From assembly GCA_023974075.1 (NCBI GenBank), contig CM043796.1, positions 22,436,927 to 22,500,926 of the forward strand: a DNA stretch of 64,000 bases. The letters run 5' to 3'. A program made the position numbers and the translations under genes. Each line of letters opens with the position of its first letter. Position 1 is the first letter of the stretch. Shown here piece after piece: positions 35,998 through 45,399 of the stretch. Under the pieces are notes generated by a model. The model was not told the origin of the DNA, did not search any database, and saw only the letters and a program-made list of their open reading frames with translations. This DNA is from Chaenocephalus aceratus (Eukaryota; Chordata; Actinopteri; Perciformes; Channichthyidae).

Positions 35998-36141
35998 ATG
36001 GCGATATCCGGACGCGAACAGCGAGGACTACAAAAAGAAAAACGAGTTGACATGGGCATGTCTGTTCAAAACATTGCGAGCTCCAATAAATCATTTAAAC
36101 CAGCTATTGTTGGCAGACTTATTACTGAATATCGTTCTTAA
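35998..36141 (+). CDS. 47-codon conserved open frame in the foldback left arm, unknown function
   Basis: The frame runs from ATG at 35998 to TAA at 36141: MAISGREQRGLQKEKRVD, then MGMSVQNIASSNKSFKPAIV, then GRLITEYRS. The same frame is present in the right arm on the opposite strand (37961-38104). Its last 18 codons recur in the tandem duplicate (36271-36327) with four silent changes and three conservative replacements (F/L, G/A, L/I) before the same stop. That pattern hints at past selection on the peptide. I know no family for it. The alternative is that the few differences arose by chance in a non-coding arm. Confidence 0.35.
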   Translation: MAISGREQRGLQKEKRVDMGMSVQNIASSNKSFKPAIVGRLITEYRS

Positions 36142-36451
36142 TGTGATACCAAGTCCATCTGAGACCTGTGTACACCTTCAGACAGCCTCCAAGTGAAGCA
36201 CACGTTCTTTACTCACAGTTTGAAAGCAGCGTGGAGAAGTCTTCAGCTGTGTTAAACTGTGATCCGCTCGAATAAATCCTTAAAACCAGCTATTGTTGCC
36301 CGAATTATCACTGAATATCGTTCCTAATGTGATACCAAGTCCATCTGAGACATGTGTACACCTTCAGACAGCCTCCCAGTGAAGCGGACGTTGTTTACTC
36401 AGAGTTTGAAAGCAGCGTGGAGAAGTCTTCAGCTGTGTTAAACTGTGATCC
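36085..36451. repeat. 186-bp tandem duplication in the left arm
   Basis: AATAAATC... at 36085-36265 recurs at 36271-36451 with scattered substitutions. The right arm carries one copy. Confidence 0.92.
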
Positions 36452-37209
36452 TCTCAGGTAAACTGTGATTCGCCCAGGGAAAATGGGATCCGCCCAGATT
36501 AAACTGTGTTACATCTTCTGTGGCTATCTACCAGCGATCATGTTTAATATGAAAGACACACACATACATCCCTTATAAAAACGGAATTCTGCAGCACTCA
36601 TCCAGATCACATGTGACTGTTAACTCGTGTTGCAAAGATAGCAGCAGAAATGTCATTGCTGCATGTGCAGGGATATTTAGACTTTAAAATGCTGATGGGT
36701 CATTAATCTTGGTCTCGGCAAACAATATTAGGAATCCTCTATTCAAACTACATAATATTCAGTGTCCATCGACATGAAAATAACAAAAAAGTTCATGCTG
36801 GACTCAAACCCGAGTCCCAACAGCAAAAGTGACTCCAGACCTGCACTTTATGAGTGCGCCACGGATCAACATGACATATCGGACCACCACACTAAAATAA
36901 TTTAGATTAACCTTGTTAAAAAGTTCCAGAAAAATACAACCCGACCATCATTTATAATGTGAGCGAATGTATGTACACTTTAAGCCATAATATACATATT
37001 ATAATATAGTATACTGACTGAGGTCTGTATCAAGCCTCATTAAGACCCACCGAGATCAGATATCCTTGTTTATACAAGTATAAACGGGTATCAAATCGAC
37101 TCGACATCATATTAATAACGATATATGATACAAATGTAAGACTGACAACAAGAATAGTTTGTAAAGGATTTCTTGACGTTAGAATTATTAACAAAGCACT
37201 TATATACTA

Positions 37210-37386
37210 ATAAAGGAATGGCTTATCTAAAGCCAGTTGAGTAGCACTTTAAATGTTTTGGCTCTATGAAACCTGATGTACTTTATGATTATGTTTTCTT
37301 CAAGTTTGTATCTTCTTGGTCTTATGCACTTATTGTAAGTCGCTTTAGATAAACGTGTCAGGTAAATGCAATGTCATGTAATGTAA
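37210..37386 (+). repeat. SINE-like 3' region in the foldback spacer
   Basis: Contains GTAAGTCGCTTTAGATAAAC followed by a CATGTAATGTAAT tail near 37337-37386. This closely resembles the tail of SINE-like repeats that are widespread in fish. The 5' head is not clear. Confidence 0.55.
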
Positions 37387-37439
37387 TTGACGTGAGTGTT
37401 TTGAACACTGTTATTTTATTTTTGATTCTCTGGGAGGTA

Positions 37440-38281
37440 TCGTGTTGATCTGTGGCGCACTCATAAAGTGCAGGGCTGGAATGACTTTTGCTGTTGGGAC
37501 TCGGGTTTGAGTCCAGCATGAACTTTTTTGTTATTTTCATGTCGATGGACACTGAATATTATGTAGTTTGAATAGAAGATTCCTAATATTGTTTGCCGAG
37601 ACCAAGATTAATGACCCATCAGCATTTTAAAGTCTAAATATCCCTGCACATGCAGCAATGACATTTCTGCTGCTATCTTTGCAACACGAATTAACAGTCA
37701 CATGTGATCTGGATGAGTGCTGCAGAATTCCGTTTTTATAAGGGATGTATGTGTGTGTCTTTCATATTAAACATGATCGCTGGTAGATAGCCACAGAAGA
37801 TGTAACACAGTTTAATCTGCGCGGATCCCATTTTCCCTGGGCGAATCACAGTTTACCTGAGAGGATCACAGTTTAACACAGCTGAAGACTTCTCCACGCT
37901 GTGCTTCACTTGGAGGCTGTCTGAAGGTGTACACAGGTCTCAGATGGACTTGGTATCACATTAAGAACGATATTCAGTAAAAAGTCTGCCAACAATAGCT
38001 GGTTTAAATGATTTATTGGAGCTCGCAATGTTTTGAACAGACATGCCCATGTCAACTCGTTTTTCTTTTTGTAGTCCTCGCTGTTCGCGTCCGGATATCG
38101 CCATCGTAACCACAACCTCACACACTGGTACTGAAAGTGCATCAAAGTGTTCCTATCCAGCCAAATATACCAAAAGATGTATGTAAACGACAGAAGAAGC
38201 GATCGAAATGTGTATTTCAGTCGAAGGCCACGCCTCCACATCTGTCAACCAGTTGATCTGGGAACCAGTTAAACCGGAACA
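37440..38281 (-). repeat. right arm of the foldback element
   Basis: Reverse complement of the left arm. It has a single copy of the 186-bp unit, with a small deletion near 37900. Confidence 0.9.
37961..38104 (-). CDS. 47-codon conserved open frame in the foldback right arm, unknown function
   Basis: The mirror copy of 35998-36141, read on the minus strand from ATG at 38104 to TAA at 37963-37961. It differs at one visible residue (GRLFTEYRS instead of GRLITEYRS). Both copies point toward the central spacer. Coding status rests only on frame conservation between the copies. Confidence 0.3.
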   Translation of the reverse strand: MAISGREQRGLQKEKRVDMGMSVQNIASSNKSFKPAIVGRLFTEYRS

Positions 38282-38285
38282 CCGG

Positions 38286-38413
38286 CCACATTTCGCTAGC
38301 CACTGCCTCCGAATGTACTTCTTATGCTTACCTTTTGGCAACAGATGGAACCGAGCATTCCGTGGATTGTTCCTATCCGAATTATGGCAATATTTCGCGA
38401 TACAGTGAGGCAT
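38286..38413 (-). pseudogene. THAP domain, N-terminal part (Kolobok-type protein)
   Basis: THAP domains are C2CH zinc-dependent DNA-binding modules. From the ATG at 38413 the frame reads MPHCIAKYCHNSDRNN, giving the first two zinc cysteines (C-x4-C). FHLLPKGK and RRQWLAKCGR follow, with the conserved Trp. After CGR the frame runs into the foldback element at 38281, so the residues CSGLTGSQ that follow are foreign. The second half is at 35817 and below, on the same strand. Confidence 0.8.
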
Positions 38414-39189
38414 ATTTGAAGAGAGAAACTACAGTAAATAACATGGAGATCAACGTGTCTTCGAAAACCAAACGCATGGATTACGTCACGTCCGGGAAAT
38501 GGCGGCGCCCACAGTGTTGATGTTATTTCGGTATATAATCAGTTTAAAATCACTGATAATATCATCGGATTAAAAAAAAAAAAAGAGAGACTGGCAGAGA
38601 CTGGTCTGTTTTATCGGATGATAATTTTTAAAAAATGAGTGTCATGAGCATACCATTCCTTTAAGAAGCACATAGGCAATTCCCTAGACTTAAACTTACT
38701 GTACAAACTCTATAAAGAAGATCACACAATATATCACAGGTATATTCGGAATGGCTCATGGCTTGAAATATCAGATATTTACCCGATCAATCACCTGGAA
38801 TGTACGTATTATTTAATCTTATTTCAAGTCAGCAAGGAGGTAATTCATTATTGGACAGAACCAAATATGCCCAGTCTCTGTAACAGTGCATCCCCTAATA
38901 AACCATAAAGAATAGAAGCAGGATTACTCTTCTTTTTATTATAGCTATATGTATGAAAGCCAACAATGACAATAATGAGATGTTGAGATATAATAGATTG
39001 TGCTTCAATACAATTATTTACTTTCTAAGGAACTGTAATGCTTTATCTTAATCCAAGAGAGCTGTTGACTTTACTGGAAGAGTATTACCACTACTTGATG
39101 TGAATTGGTGGGCAGTTGGATTTTAGGAATGTGTGCAATCTTTATCTTGAACGCTGACACATTGGTTTTCATGCTCTGAGAGTAAAGTT

Positions 39190-39271
39190 AGAAGAAGAAG
39201 AAGAAGAAGAAGAAGAAGAAGAAGAAGAAGAAGAAGAAGAAGAAGAAGAAGAAGAAGAAGAAGAAGAAGAA
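39190..39271. repeat. (GAA)n microsatellite
   Basis: A nearly pure GAA run of about 82 bp. Confidence 0.96.
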
Positions 39272-39599
39272 GAGAAGAACCTTTATTATTTAAGAAATTC
39301 AGTTTCCACTCTGTCATACACACACATGCGTTTTTATACAAGTAAATACAGTACACACTTTTTACAACATACACACACATATACAGATACACACACAGTT
39401 ATATGCACATGCAGTTGAGAGGTCAGAGCGGAGGCTAGTGGAGCACGCTCATTAGCTGTTCGCCGGAGCCTCGCAGCGGAGTTACTGCGGAGCGCATAAA
39501 GCAGATCCTTCACGCGATAGCAGAGCGAACAGGTATGGTAGTTAATCGATCGCAGATGGCGTCGTGCTCGCGGACGGATAAAAAAAGATTAAACCTAAA

Positions 39600-39679
39600 T
39601 GGGTCGCGAAATATACTTTGTCGGACTTAAATATACCTGGGCGGCCCGCCCAAGTAAAGTCTATGTGTGGGAAACCCTG
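39600..39679 (-). mobile_element. hAT-like terminus (one end only)
   Basis: The complement from 39679 reads CAGGGTTTCCCACACATAGA, then ACTTGGGCGGGCCGCCCAGG, like the ends of a known abundant fish hAT group. I could not find the other end or the 8-bp duplication. Confidence 0.45.
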
Positions 39680-41311
39680 AAGTCCCTATGGACTTTGCCA
39701 CCACCGCCCTAAAGCCAGTTACCAATATATTGAAATAGCAAACGCAAGCGGTATTATTGTTGGGGCCACTGTTGCAAAGAAAAACATATTGCACATGAGA
39801 CACTACATTTATTTTTCCACGGCTTTGTGCCATAAATTAATTGTCCTGGACGATTATACTTGGTGGTTGATAAAATTGCAAAAGCATAATGGGAAAGAAA
39901 TCCAAAAGCCTGTTATTATTCTATTACCATTACATTTTGCAATCAACATTTACTCCATAATGATAAGTTGAAGCAAACTATTGTCAATTGCCACTTAAAA
40001 ACAAACATGTTCTAGTTGTTAGCATTTATAAATTACGAAATAAAACTCAAATCATTGATAGTCAACTTACCCCAATTAGTTTGCGATTCTCAGTACCCAT
40101 ATTGGCAAGTGCTGAAACATAACACCTACTTGTGTATTTCCATCATTACGCCGATGCATATAGCCCACTGGGGTAACGAGATTAAATTATGTTATATATA
40201 AACTCCACATGTAGGAGGGGATCATGCTGGAGGTGGGAAATTTCACACCCATAATCAGGAGGCAGTTTGCTTAATGATAACATTGACATGCGAAGAGAGT
40301 CTCATTACCCACCAGGACAAATCATTCCATAATAAGAATAATAATATCAATTTTTACCAATACCCTGGTTCTTATTTTCTTTTAATGGAAGCTCATAATG
40401 ACATCTGACTTGCCTCTGTGTTTTTCCGTTTGCGTTGTAAGGACACAGTTGACTGCAGGCGACCAATGTGGATACATTTTTCTTGTTTCTTTATTTAGTA
40501 ATATGGCCGGAAAACAGACTCGGAAATCGCAGACAAAGAACAGCGTCAAAAAGTAGCCCCGCATCCGGTTACAAAGAAGAGTGGATCACTTAACCCTAGG
40601 CATTGTTCTGTGGCTTTTGAGAACCTCATCTGCAGAGGGTTCAGCTATATTGGTAGCATGATAGCTCAGACTAATTAATACCATTATGTTCTGTAATTAC
40701 CTTCTGTGTGTCCCCCATGGCTCAAGGGAAAATAACTGCAGCTAATGGGAGTCATACTTTAGGTTTACAGAGCAGCCACGGTCACCAAGAGTCTACAACT
40801 GACCCAATTATGTTACGGAGGAAAAATAATTTGCTTTCTAAAAAATCCAGATGAAAAAAAAACAAGTGTTCCAAGTGTGTGGATTTATATTGTAGTGTGT
40901 GTGTGAGAGAGTGGTAATTAATATGTACTACCATTGCTCTGTGACGCAGATAAAGTTCCTCGGAGGAAAATGCTTAACCAATCAGTTCCTCTCCCCAATG
41001 TATTTGTTAGGCTCCCTCCATCTTCATAAAAGGGACACAGATAGCTTTGGGAGTTTGCCTTCCCCTAGTCTCATCATTAGTGCAGCAGTTCAGCCAAGCA
41101 GCACAATATGGAGAGACCAAAGTCTTCTAGTCACCTTGTTGTTTTAATTGAATAGATCATATTGGGTTGTTTTTACATTCCCATGGTCATTAAATTACAA
41201 GAGGTATGTAGGTTGCTTATATATTTGAGAAAATAAATGAGTCTCGCATCCAAATGTGTAAAAGCTATAGGTTTCTTACGTAACCCCAGTTCTCAGAGTA
41301 ACATGAAGTGA

Positions 41312-41482
41312 GATGTCTCACTATGGGATGCGCCTCAACGCGTATGCAAACAGAAGCATCAATCTCATTACGCCAATCCTGATTGGCTGGTGATCTTGAC
41401 GTCAACGTCAGGGAATCCACCCCCTATAAGTAGCTTGCGCTACGACGCAGCGTCATTCAAAATAAGCACCTCTTCTCGCTTC
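41312..41482 (+). repeat. DIRS copy 2 left inverted terminal repeat
   Basis: Starts GATGTCTCACTATGGGATGC and is the reverse complement of 47178-47347. Confidence 0.9.
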
Positions 41483-41505
41483 GCCTTAGCAAGAAGGGCC
41501 GTCTG

Positions 41506-41602
41506 GTGAGACATCACACTTCATGTTACTCTGAGTACTGGGGTTACATAAGTAACCTATAGTTCTCATTCATAACACTCCGTTCGATGTCTCACTATGG
41601 GA
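41506..41602 (-). repeat. DIRS internal complementary region
   Basis: Positions 41506-41561 are the complement of the left end of the element (41267-41325), including the outermost bases. Positions 41562-41602 are the complement of the right end (47335-47372). The junction reads AACCTATAG then TTCTCATTC, so it templates the joining of the two ends in the circular intermediate, as proposed for DIRS1. It lies between the left terminal repeat and the recombinase C-terminus. Confidence 0.92.
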
Positions 41603-41663
41603 TATTGAAACTCCCGTATTGCTAGACATGCTTATCTCGAAAATCACCAAAAACAACCAGAAC

Positions 41664-43366
41664 TTAACAGGTAGAACTCTGTCTCAACACGGGACCCAGC
41701 ACTGCGCGGGCCACACTTGGAGCAGAGACATCTAGCCTGTAAAAGCGGACAAAAGTGAGCGGCGAGGACCAGCTCGCTGCTGCACAGATGTCTTGGATGG
41801 AAACACCCTTGAACAAAGCCCAGGATGTAGCCAGTCCACGAGTAGAATGAGCATGCAGGCCCGTTGGTGCCTGCAAACTCTGACTCGTATAAGCCAGAGC
41901 AATCGCTTCCACAATCCAGTGGGAGAGCCATTGCCTGGTAACGGTCATGCCCTTCTGAGGGTTAGCCCAGGATACAAAGAGTTGGTCATTACAACAAAAC
42001 TCTTTTGACCTGTCCATATAGATGCATAAAGCACGAACTGGACACAGCAAATTCGGCCGCTGTTCCTCAGAGGAACACAGCAGCGGAGGAAATGCCTCAA
42101 TGTCAATGGGGGTACATGAGCCAACCACCTTAGGTATAAAGGCAGGGTTGGGCTTCAGCAACACTCTCATTTGCCCCGGGGCAAACTGAGTGCCTGAAGG
42201 ATGTACAGAGAGTGCATGAATGTCACTGACTCGCTTGGCAGATGCCAGAGCCAGTAACAGCACTGTCTTCAGTGACAGGTTTTTCACGTCAGCTTCTTCT
42301 AGGGCTTCAAATGGAGGTCGAGTGAGCCCATCTAAAACCACTGCCAAGTCCCATAAGGGCACCAGTGACCTGGAAACAGGGAGGAGCCTGTGAGCCCCTT
42401 TCATAAAACGGCAGACCAAAGGATGTTGGCCGTCTTTCCCTCAAAGCCCACATGGCATGCAGCAATAGCAGCCAGGTACACTTTGATCGTAGAGAAAGCT
42501 CTGTGTTTATCAATTAAGTCCTGTAGAAATAATAAAATCACCCCGACAGGACATTGAAAAGAGATGTGTCCTTCTTGAAGGCACCACTCCTCAAACACCC
42601 TCCACTTACAGTCGTAAAGAGACCTGGTGGAGGAAGCTCTCGCACTCTGAATAGTGTTTATCACCTTCTGAGGGAGCCCCACTGTATTCAGATTGTACCA
42701 CTCACGGGCCAGGCCCATAGTGCCAAGCGCTCTGGGTGTGGGTGAAGGATCGCCCCCCCCCCCCCGAGACAGTATGTCCCTGCGTAGTGGGAGCTGCCAC
42801 GGCTGCCCGCACAGCAGCTGATATATCTCCGCCAGCCAGTACATTGCAGGCCAGTGCGGAGCTATCAGGATAAGTGTGTGGCGTTGTTTTCTCACTCTGG
42901 CCAGAGTTGGGGGTATCAGAGCCAGGGGTGGGAACGCGTACAGAAGGACCGGAGGCCAAACGTGCGCGAGCGCGTCCACGCCTAACGGTGCGTTTAAATC
43001 GCGCATTGAAAAGAACAGCTGACATTGAGCATTTTCTTTTGATGCGAACAGATCTACCGCGGCTCGGCCATAACGCACCCACAGCTGACTCACAATCATT
43101 GGATGTAGAGTCCAGTCTGCATATAGTGGTGCACCTCTGGACAGCAGATCCGCCCCGAGGTTCATCACTCCTGGTACGTGCAACACTCTCAGAGAGAGGA
43201 GACGTCCGCAGCTCCATAAGATCAGTTTGCATGCCAGCATGTGTAACTGGAGAGAACGCAAACCCCCTTGGCGGTTTATATACGATATTGTGGTCGTGTT
43301 GTCTGTCCTCACAAGGACATGATGTCCTCTGAGAAAAGGCAGAAAACGTTTCAGGGTGAGGAACAC
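41664..43366 (-). pseudogene. DIRS RNase H (end) and tyrosine recombinase, copy 2
   Basis: The first frame (43366-42401) has RNase H motifs (HVLVRTDNTTTISYINRQGG, HVPGVMNLGADLLSRG), a conserved linker (LILIAPHWPAMYWLAEI) and the start of the recombinase (YDCKWRVFEEWCLQ). After a frameshift near 42425 the second frame (42419-41664) carries the catalytic set: Arg in SAKRVSDIHALSV, His and Arg in HSTRGLATSWALF, and the nucleophile Tyr in FVRFYRLDV. The enzyme joins the circular cDNA to the chromosome. All catalytic residues are present, but the frameshift separates the N-terminal domain. Confidence 0.9.
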
Positions 43367-43412
43367 CGCTAAAAGCTCCAGATAATTTATGTGTGACCGT
43401 TGGAGGTCTCTG

Positions 43413-43953
43413 TGTGAGGAATTGCGGTATCTCCTTCTCCTTTTTTCTGTTTGTTTGTCTATCTGTTTGTCTGTCTTCCTGGCTGGGCGTGGTTGACCTA
43501 CTTTCCGTTTTCCGCCAACTCACCTCCGCTCCTGTTTCTCATCATCACTGATTACCACCACTCACCTGCTGCTGCTTAAAACTCCGGTTCGATCATCAGA
43601 CTTCGCCAGTTCTTCGTATACTCACGGTGGTAAACTCCAGTTCCGGCTGACTAGATTTTCTAGTCCTTTTGTGTACTCTTCCTGTTGGATTTTTTCGTAT
43701 GCTAATCCTGTTCTGTGTTTTGCCTGTTCCAGAAACTCCACATTCCATTCCGTCCTGCCTGCCACGTCCAGCCCAACCTCCGTCTCAGCCCTGCTCCACG
43801 TTCTCCCCACTCTGTTCAGAGTTTGCTTTGTCCCCTGCCTGGGTTTTTGTGGACTTATTAAATCCAGTCTTTTGACACTTCATCTAGGTCTCCGTCCCAG
43901 TGTTCTTGCATAGCGGGTTCAAGTTGTTGTGTCTCTTTACGAGGAGCTTAACA
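43413..43953. mobile_element. solo LTR, 541 bp, inserted in DIRS copy 2
   Basis: Starts TGTGAGGAATTGCGG and ends GAGCTTAACA, with the 5-bp duplication CTCTG at 43408-43412 and 43954-43958. DIRS copy 1 has the unbroken site near 14190, which confirms both edges. A possible ATTAAA signal near 43857 suggests plus orientation. It differs in sequence from the solo LTR at 25170-25830. Confidence 0.88.
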
Positions 43954-43958
43954 CTCTG

Positions 43959-45215
43959 CTCCAGAGACCCCTCACAGGTCGACCTTCGTATATACCCCCC
44001 CAACCCGTCAGACATGCGTCTGTGGTGACCACCTTCCGCGATAGGACAGCATCCATAGGCACACCCCGTACTAGAAAAGTCGGGTGTAGCCAGTGGCGCA
44101 GAGCCATTACGCATTTCATAGTGACCATCACTCTCCGCACGCCATGACGCGCGGGGTCCAATCTGAGGGCAGCTACCCAGCGCTGAAACTCCCTCATGTG
44201 TAAGCGTCCCAGTCGTACCACCAGAATGGCTGACACCATGAGCCCCAGCAACCGCAGACATGACCTGAAAAGAACATATTTGCGTGGCTGGAAATGAGCA
44301 AGGCAAGCCCTGAAGGCTTTCACTCTCTCTGCTGACAAGCGGTCTGTAAAGGGCACCAAATTCAGGCGTAGGCCTAGGAAGAGTACAGTCTGGGCTGGAG
44401 ACAACATGTTCTTTTCTGTGTTTATTACAAAACCCAGGTCGAGCAGGTGTTTTACGAGGAGATTCGTCTGCGTAATAGCCTCTTGCTCCGACTGTGCGAG
44501 AAGGAGCCAATCGTCCAGATAAGTTGCCAGGCGAATACCCTGTTGTCTTAACGGGGCTATCGCGGCTTCCATACACCGTACAAACACTCGCGGGCTGAGA
44601 GACAGACCGAAGGGAAGTACTCTGTACTCGTAACAGACACCCTGAAAGGCGAACCTTAGATATTTCCTGTGTGGGTAATATACTGGGATGTGGAAATACG
44701 CATCTTTCAGGTCGACTGATATGAACCAGTCGTTTTGGCGCACGAGACGCAACAGAGATGTGTGAGTGAGCATTCTGAATTTGTATCTTTTGAGATATTT
44801 GTTCAGAGCTCTCAAATCTAGTATCGGCCGAATTCCGTTCCCTCCCCGTTTGGGAACGAGGAAATACTTGGAATAAAAGCCGCTCTGACTCTGTTCAGCG
44901 GGTATTATCGATATAGCCTTATTTTCTAGTAGCGAGAAAATCTCTTGCTCTAGAATATGGGCCGACTCTCCCCGGGCCTGTGAATACAGAATGCCTGAGA
45001 AGTGAGGGGGGGTGACAGCGAATTGGAGCCTGTAGCCCCGTGTTGGTGTCTTGAAAACCCAAGCAGAATCTGTGAGCATCCTCCACTTGTCGCTTCTCAA
45101 AGCGAGCAGAGATGTCACAGCTCTGTCGTCTGCCCTCAGTGTCTCTATTTGTTGTGTTATGGGACCCTCTAGTGTCTGAACACGGTGGTACCCCAGGTTG
45201 ACAACTCCGGCCGAC
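43959..45215 (-). pseudogene. DIRS reverse transcriptase and start of RNase H, copy 2
   Basis: Part of a 563-codon open frame. Motifs in order: FSLLENKAISIIP, KYFLVPKRGGNGIRPILDLR, FISVDLKDAYFHIPV (first catalytic Asp), FRFAFQGVCYEYRVLPFGL-like block (seen as LRFAFQGVCYEYRVLPFGLS), and the catalytic YLDD in LATYLDDWLLLAQSEQ. The start of RNase H (VVTTDACLTGWGGIYEG) follows, then the frame is cut by the solo LTR. The RT domain itself looks intact. DIRS copy 1 has lost most of it. The first 140 codons of the open frame are a less conserved gag-pol linker. Confidence 0.9.
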
Positions 45216-45399
45216 ACTGCGCATGCGCGTGGCGGTGGTGCCTTCACAATCCCGTCTATTGTTCGTCTTTGAGAGAGGCCGTAGCCGCTCTCAAAAGAGG
45301 GGCAGACGACAGACTTTTTATTGTTTTTATTGTTTTTCTTTTCATTTTTATTGACTGCGCCCTTGGCTTCAAGCCTGGAAACGACAGTGGAAAATGATT

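Larger units (their letters stand above)
35822..36882 (+). repeat. left arm of the foldback element
   Basis: Pairs with 37440-38281 in reverse complement over nearly its whole length. It is longer because of an extra tandem copy at 36271-36451 and a 20-odd-bp segment around 36200-36225 that the right arm lacks. Confidence 0.9.
35822..38281. mobile_element. foldback element with long inverted arms and CCGG target duplication
   Basis: Arms at 35822-36882 and 37440-38281 are reverse complements, starting TGTTCCGGTTTAACTGGTT. They flank a spacer of about 550 bp. CCGG is duplicated at 35818-35821 and 38282-38285, and deleting the element plus one CCGG restores an uninterrupted THAP frame, which fixes the boundaries. 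The left arm has a 186-bp tandem duplication. No transposase is visible. TGT...ACA ends with a 4-bp duplication resemble some cut-and-paste families (for example Ginger), but the class is open. Confidence 0.85.
34759..38660 (-). mobile_element. Kolobok-type DNA transposon remnant with THAP domain
   Basis: TTAA duplications (34755-34758 and 38661-38664) flank inverted ends AGGAATGGT and ACCATTCCT. The minus strand encodes a THAP zinc-finger domain. TTAA targets combined with a THAP-bearing protein are features of Kolobok transposons (piggyBac also uses TTAA but lacks THAP). A 2.46-kb foldback element splits the THAP coding sequence and a Harbinger-related piece lies further downstream. No transposase core is visible, so the element is a deleted derivative. 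Confidence 0.75.
38665..41266. other. gene-free sequence with a (GAA)n array and a hAT end
   Basis: No coding gene recognised. The only structured pieces are the trinucleotide array at 39190-39271 and the hAT-like terminus at 39600-39679. Confidence 0.5.

Noticed and set aside
35978..36196. The longer alternate frame (WLRWRYPDANSEDYKKK...) in the foldback arms as the coding frame
   Set aside because: In the tandem duplicate this frame is less well kept than the 47-codon frame, and it has no start shared by both arms.
37440..37525. A functional tRNA gene
   Set aside because: Only a T-arm-like and a possible D-arm-like hairpin; the acceptor stem and a clear anticodon arm are missing.
39123..39392. 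A poly-Leu open frame that looks like a membrane segment
   Set aside because: It is the GAA array read on the minus strand.
39600..39679. A complete hAT element
   Set aside because: Only one terminus was found; no second end or 8-bp duplication.
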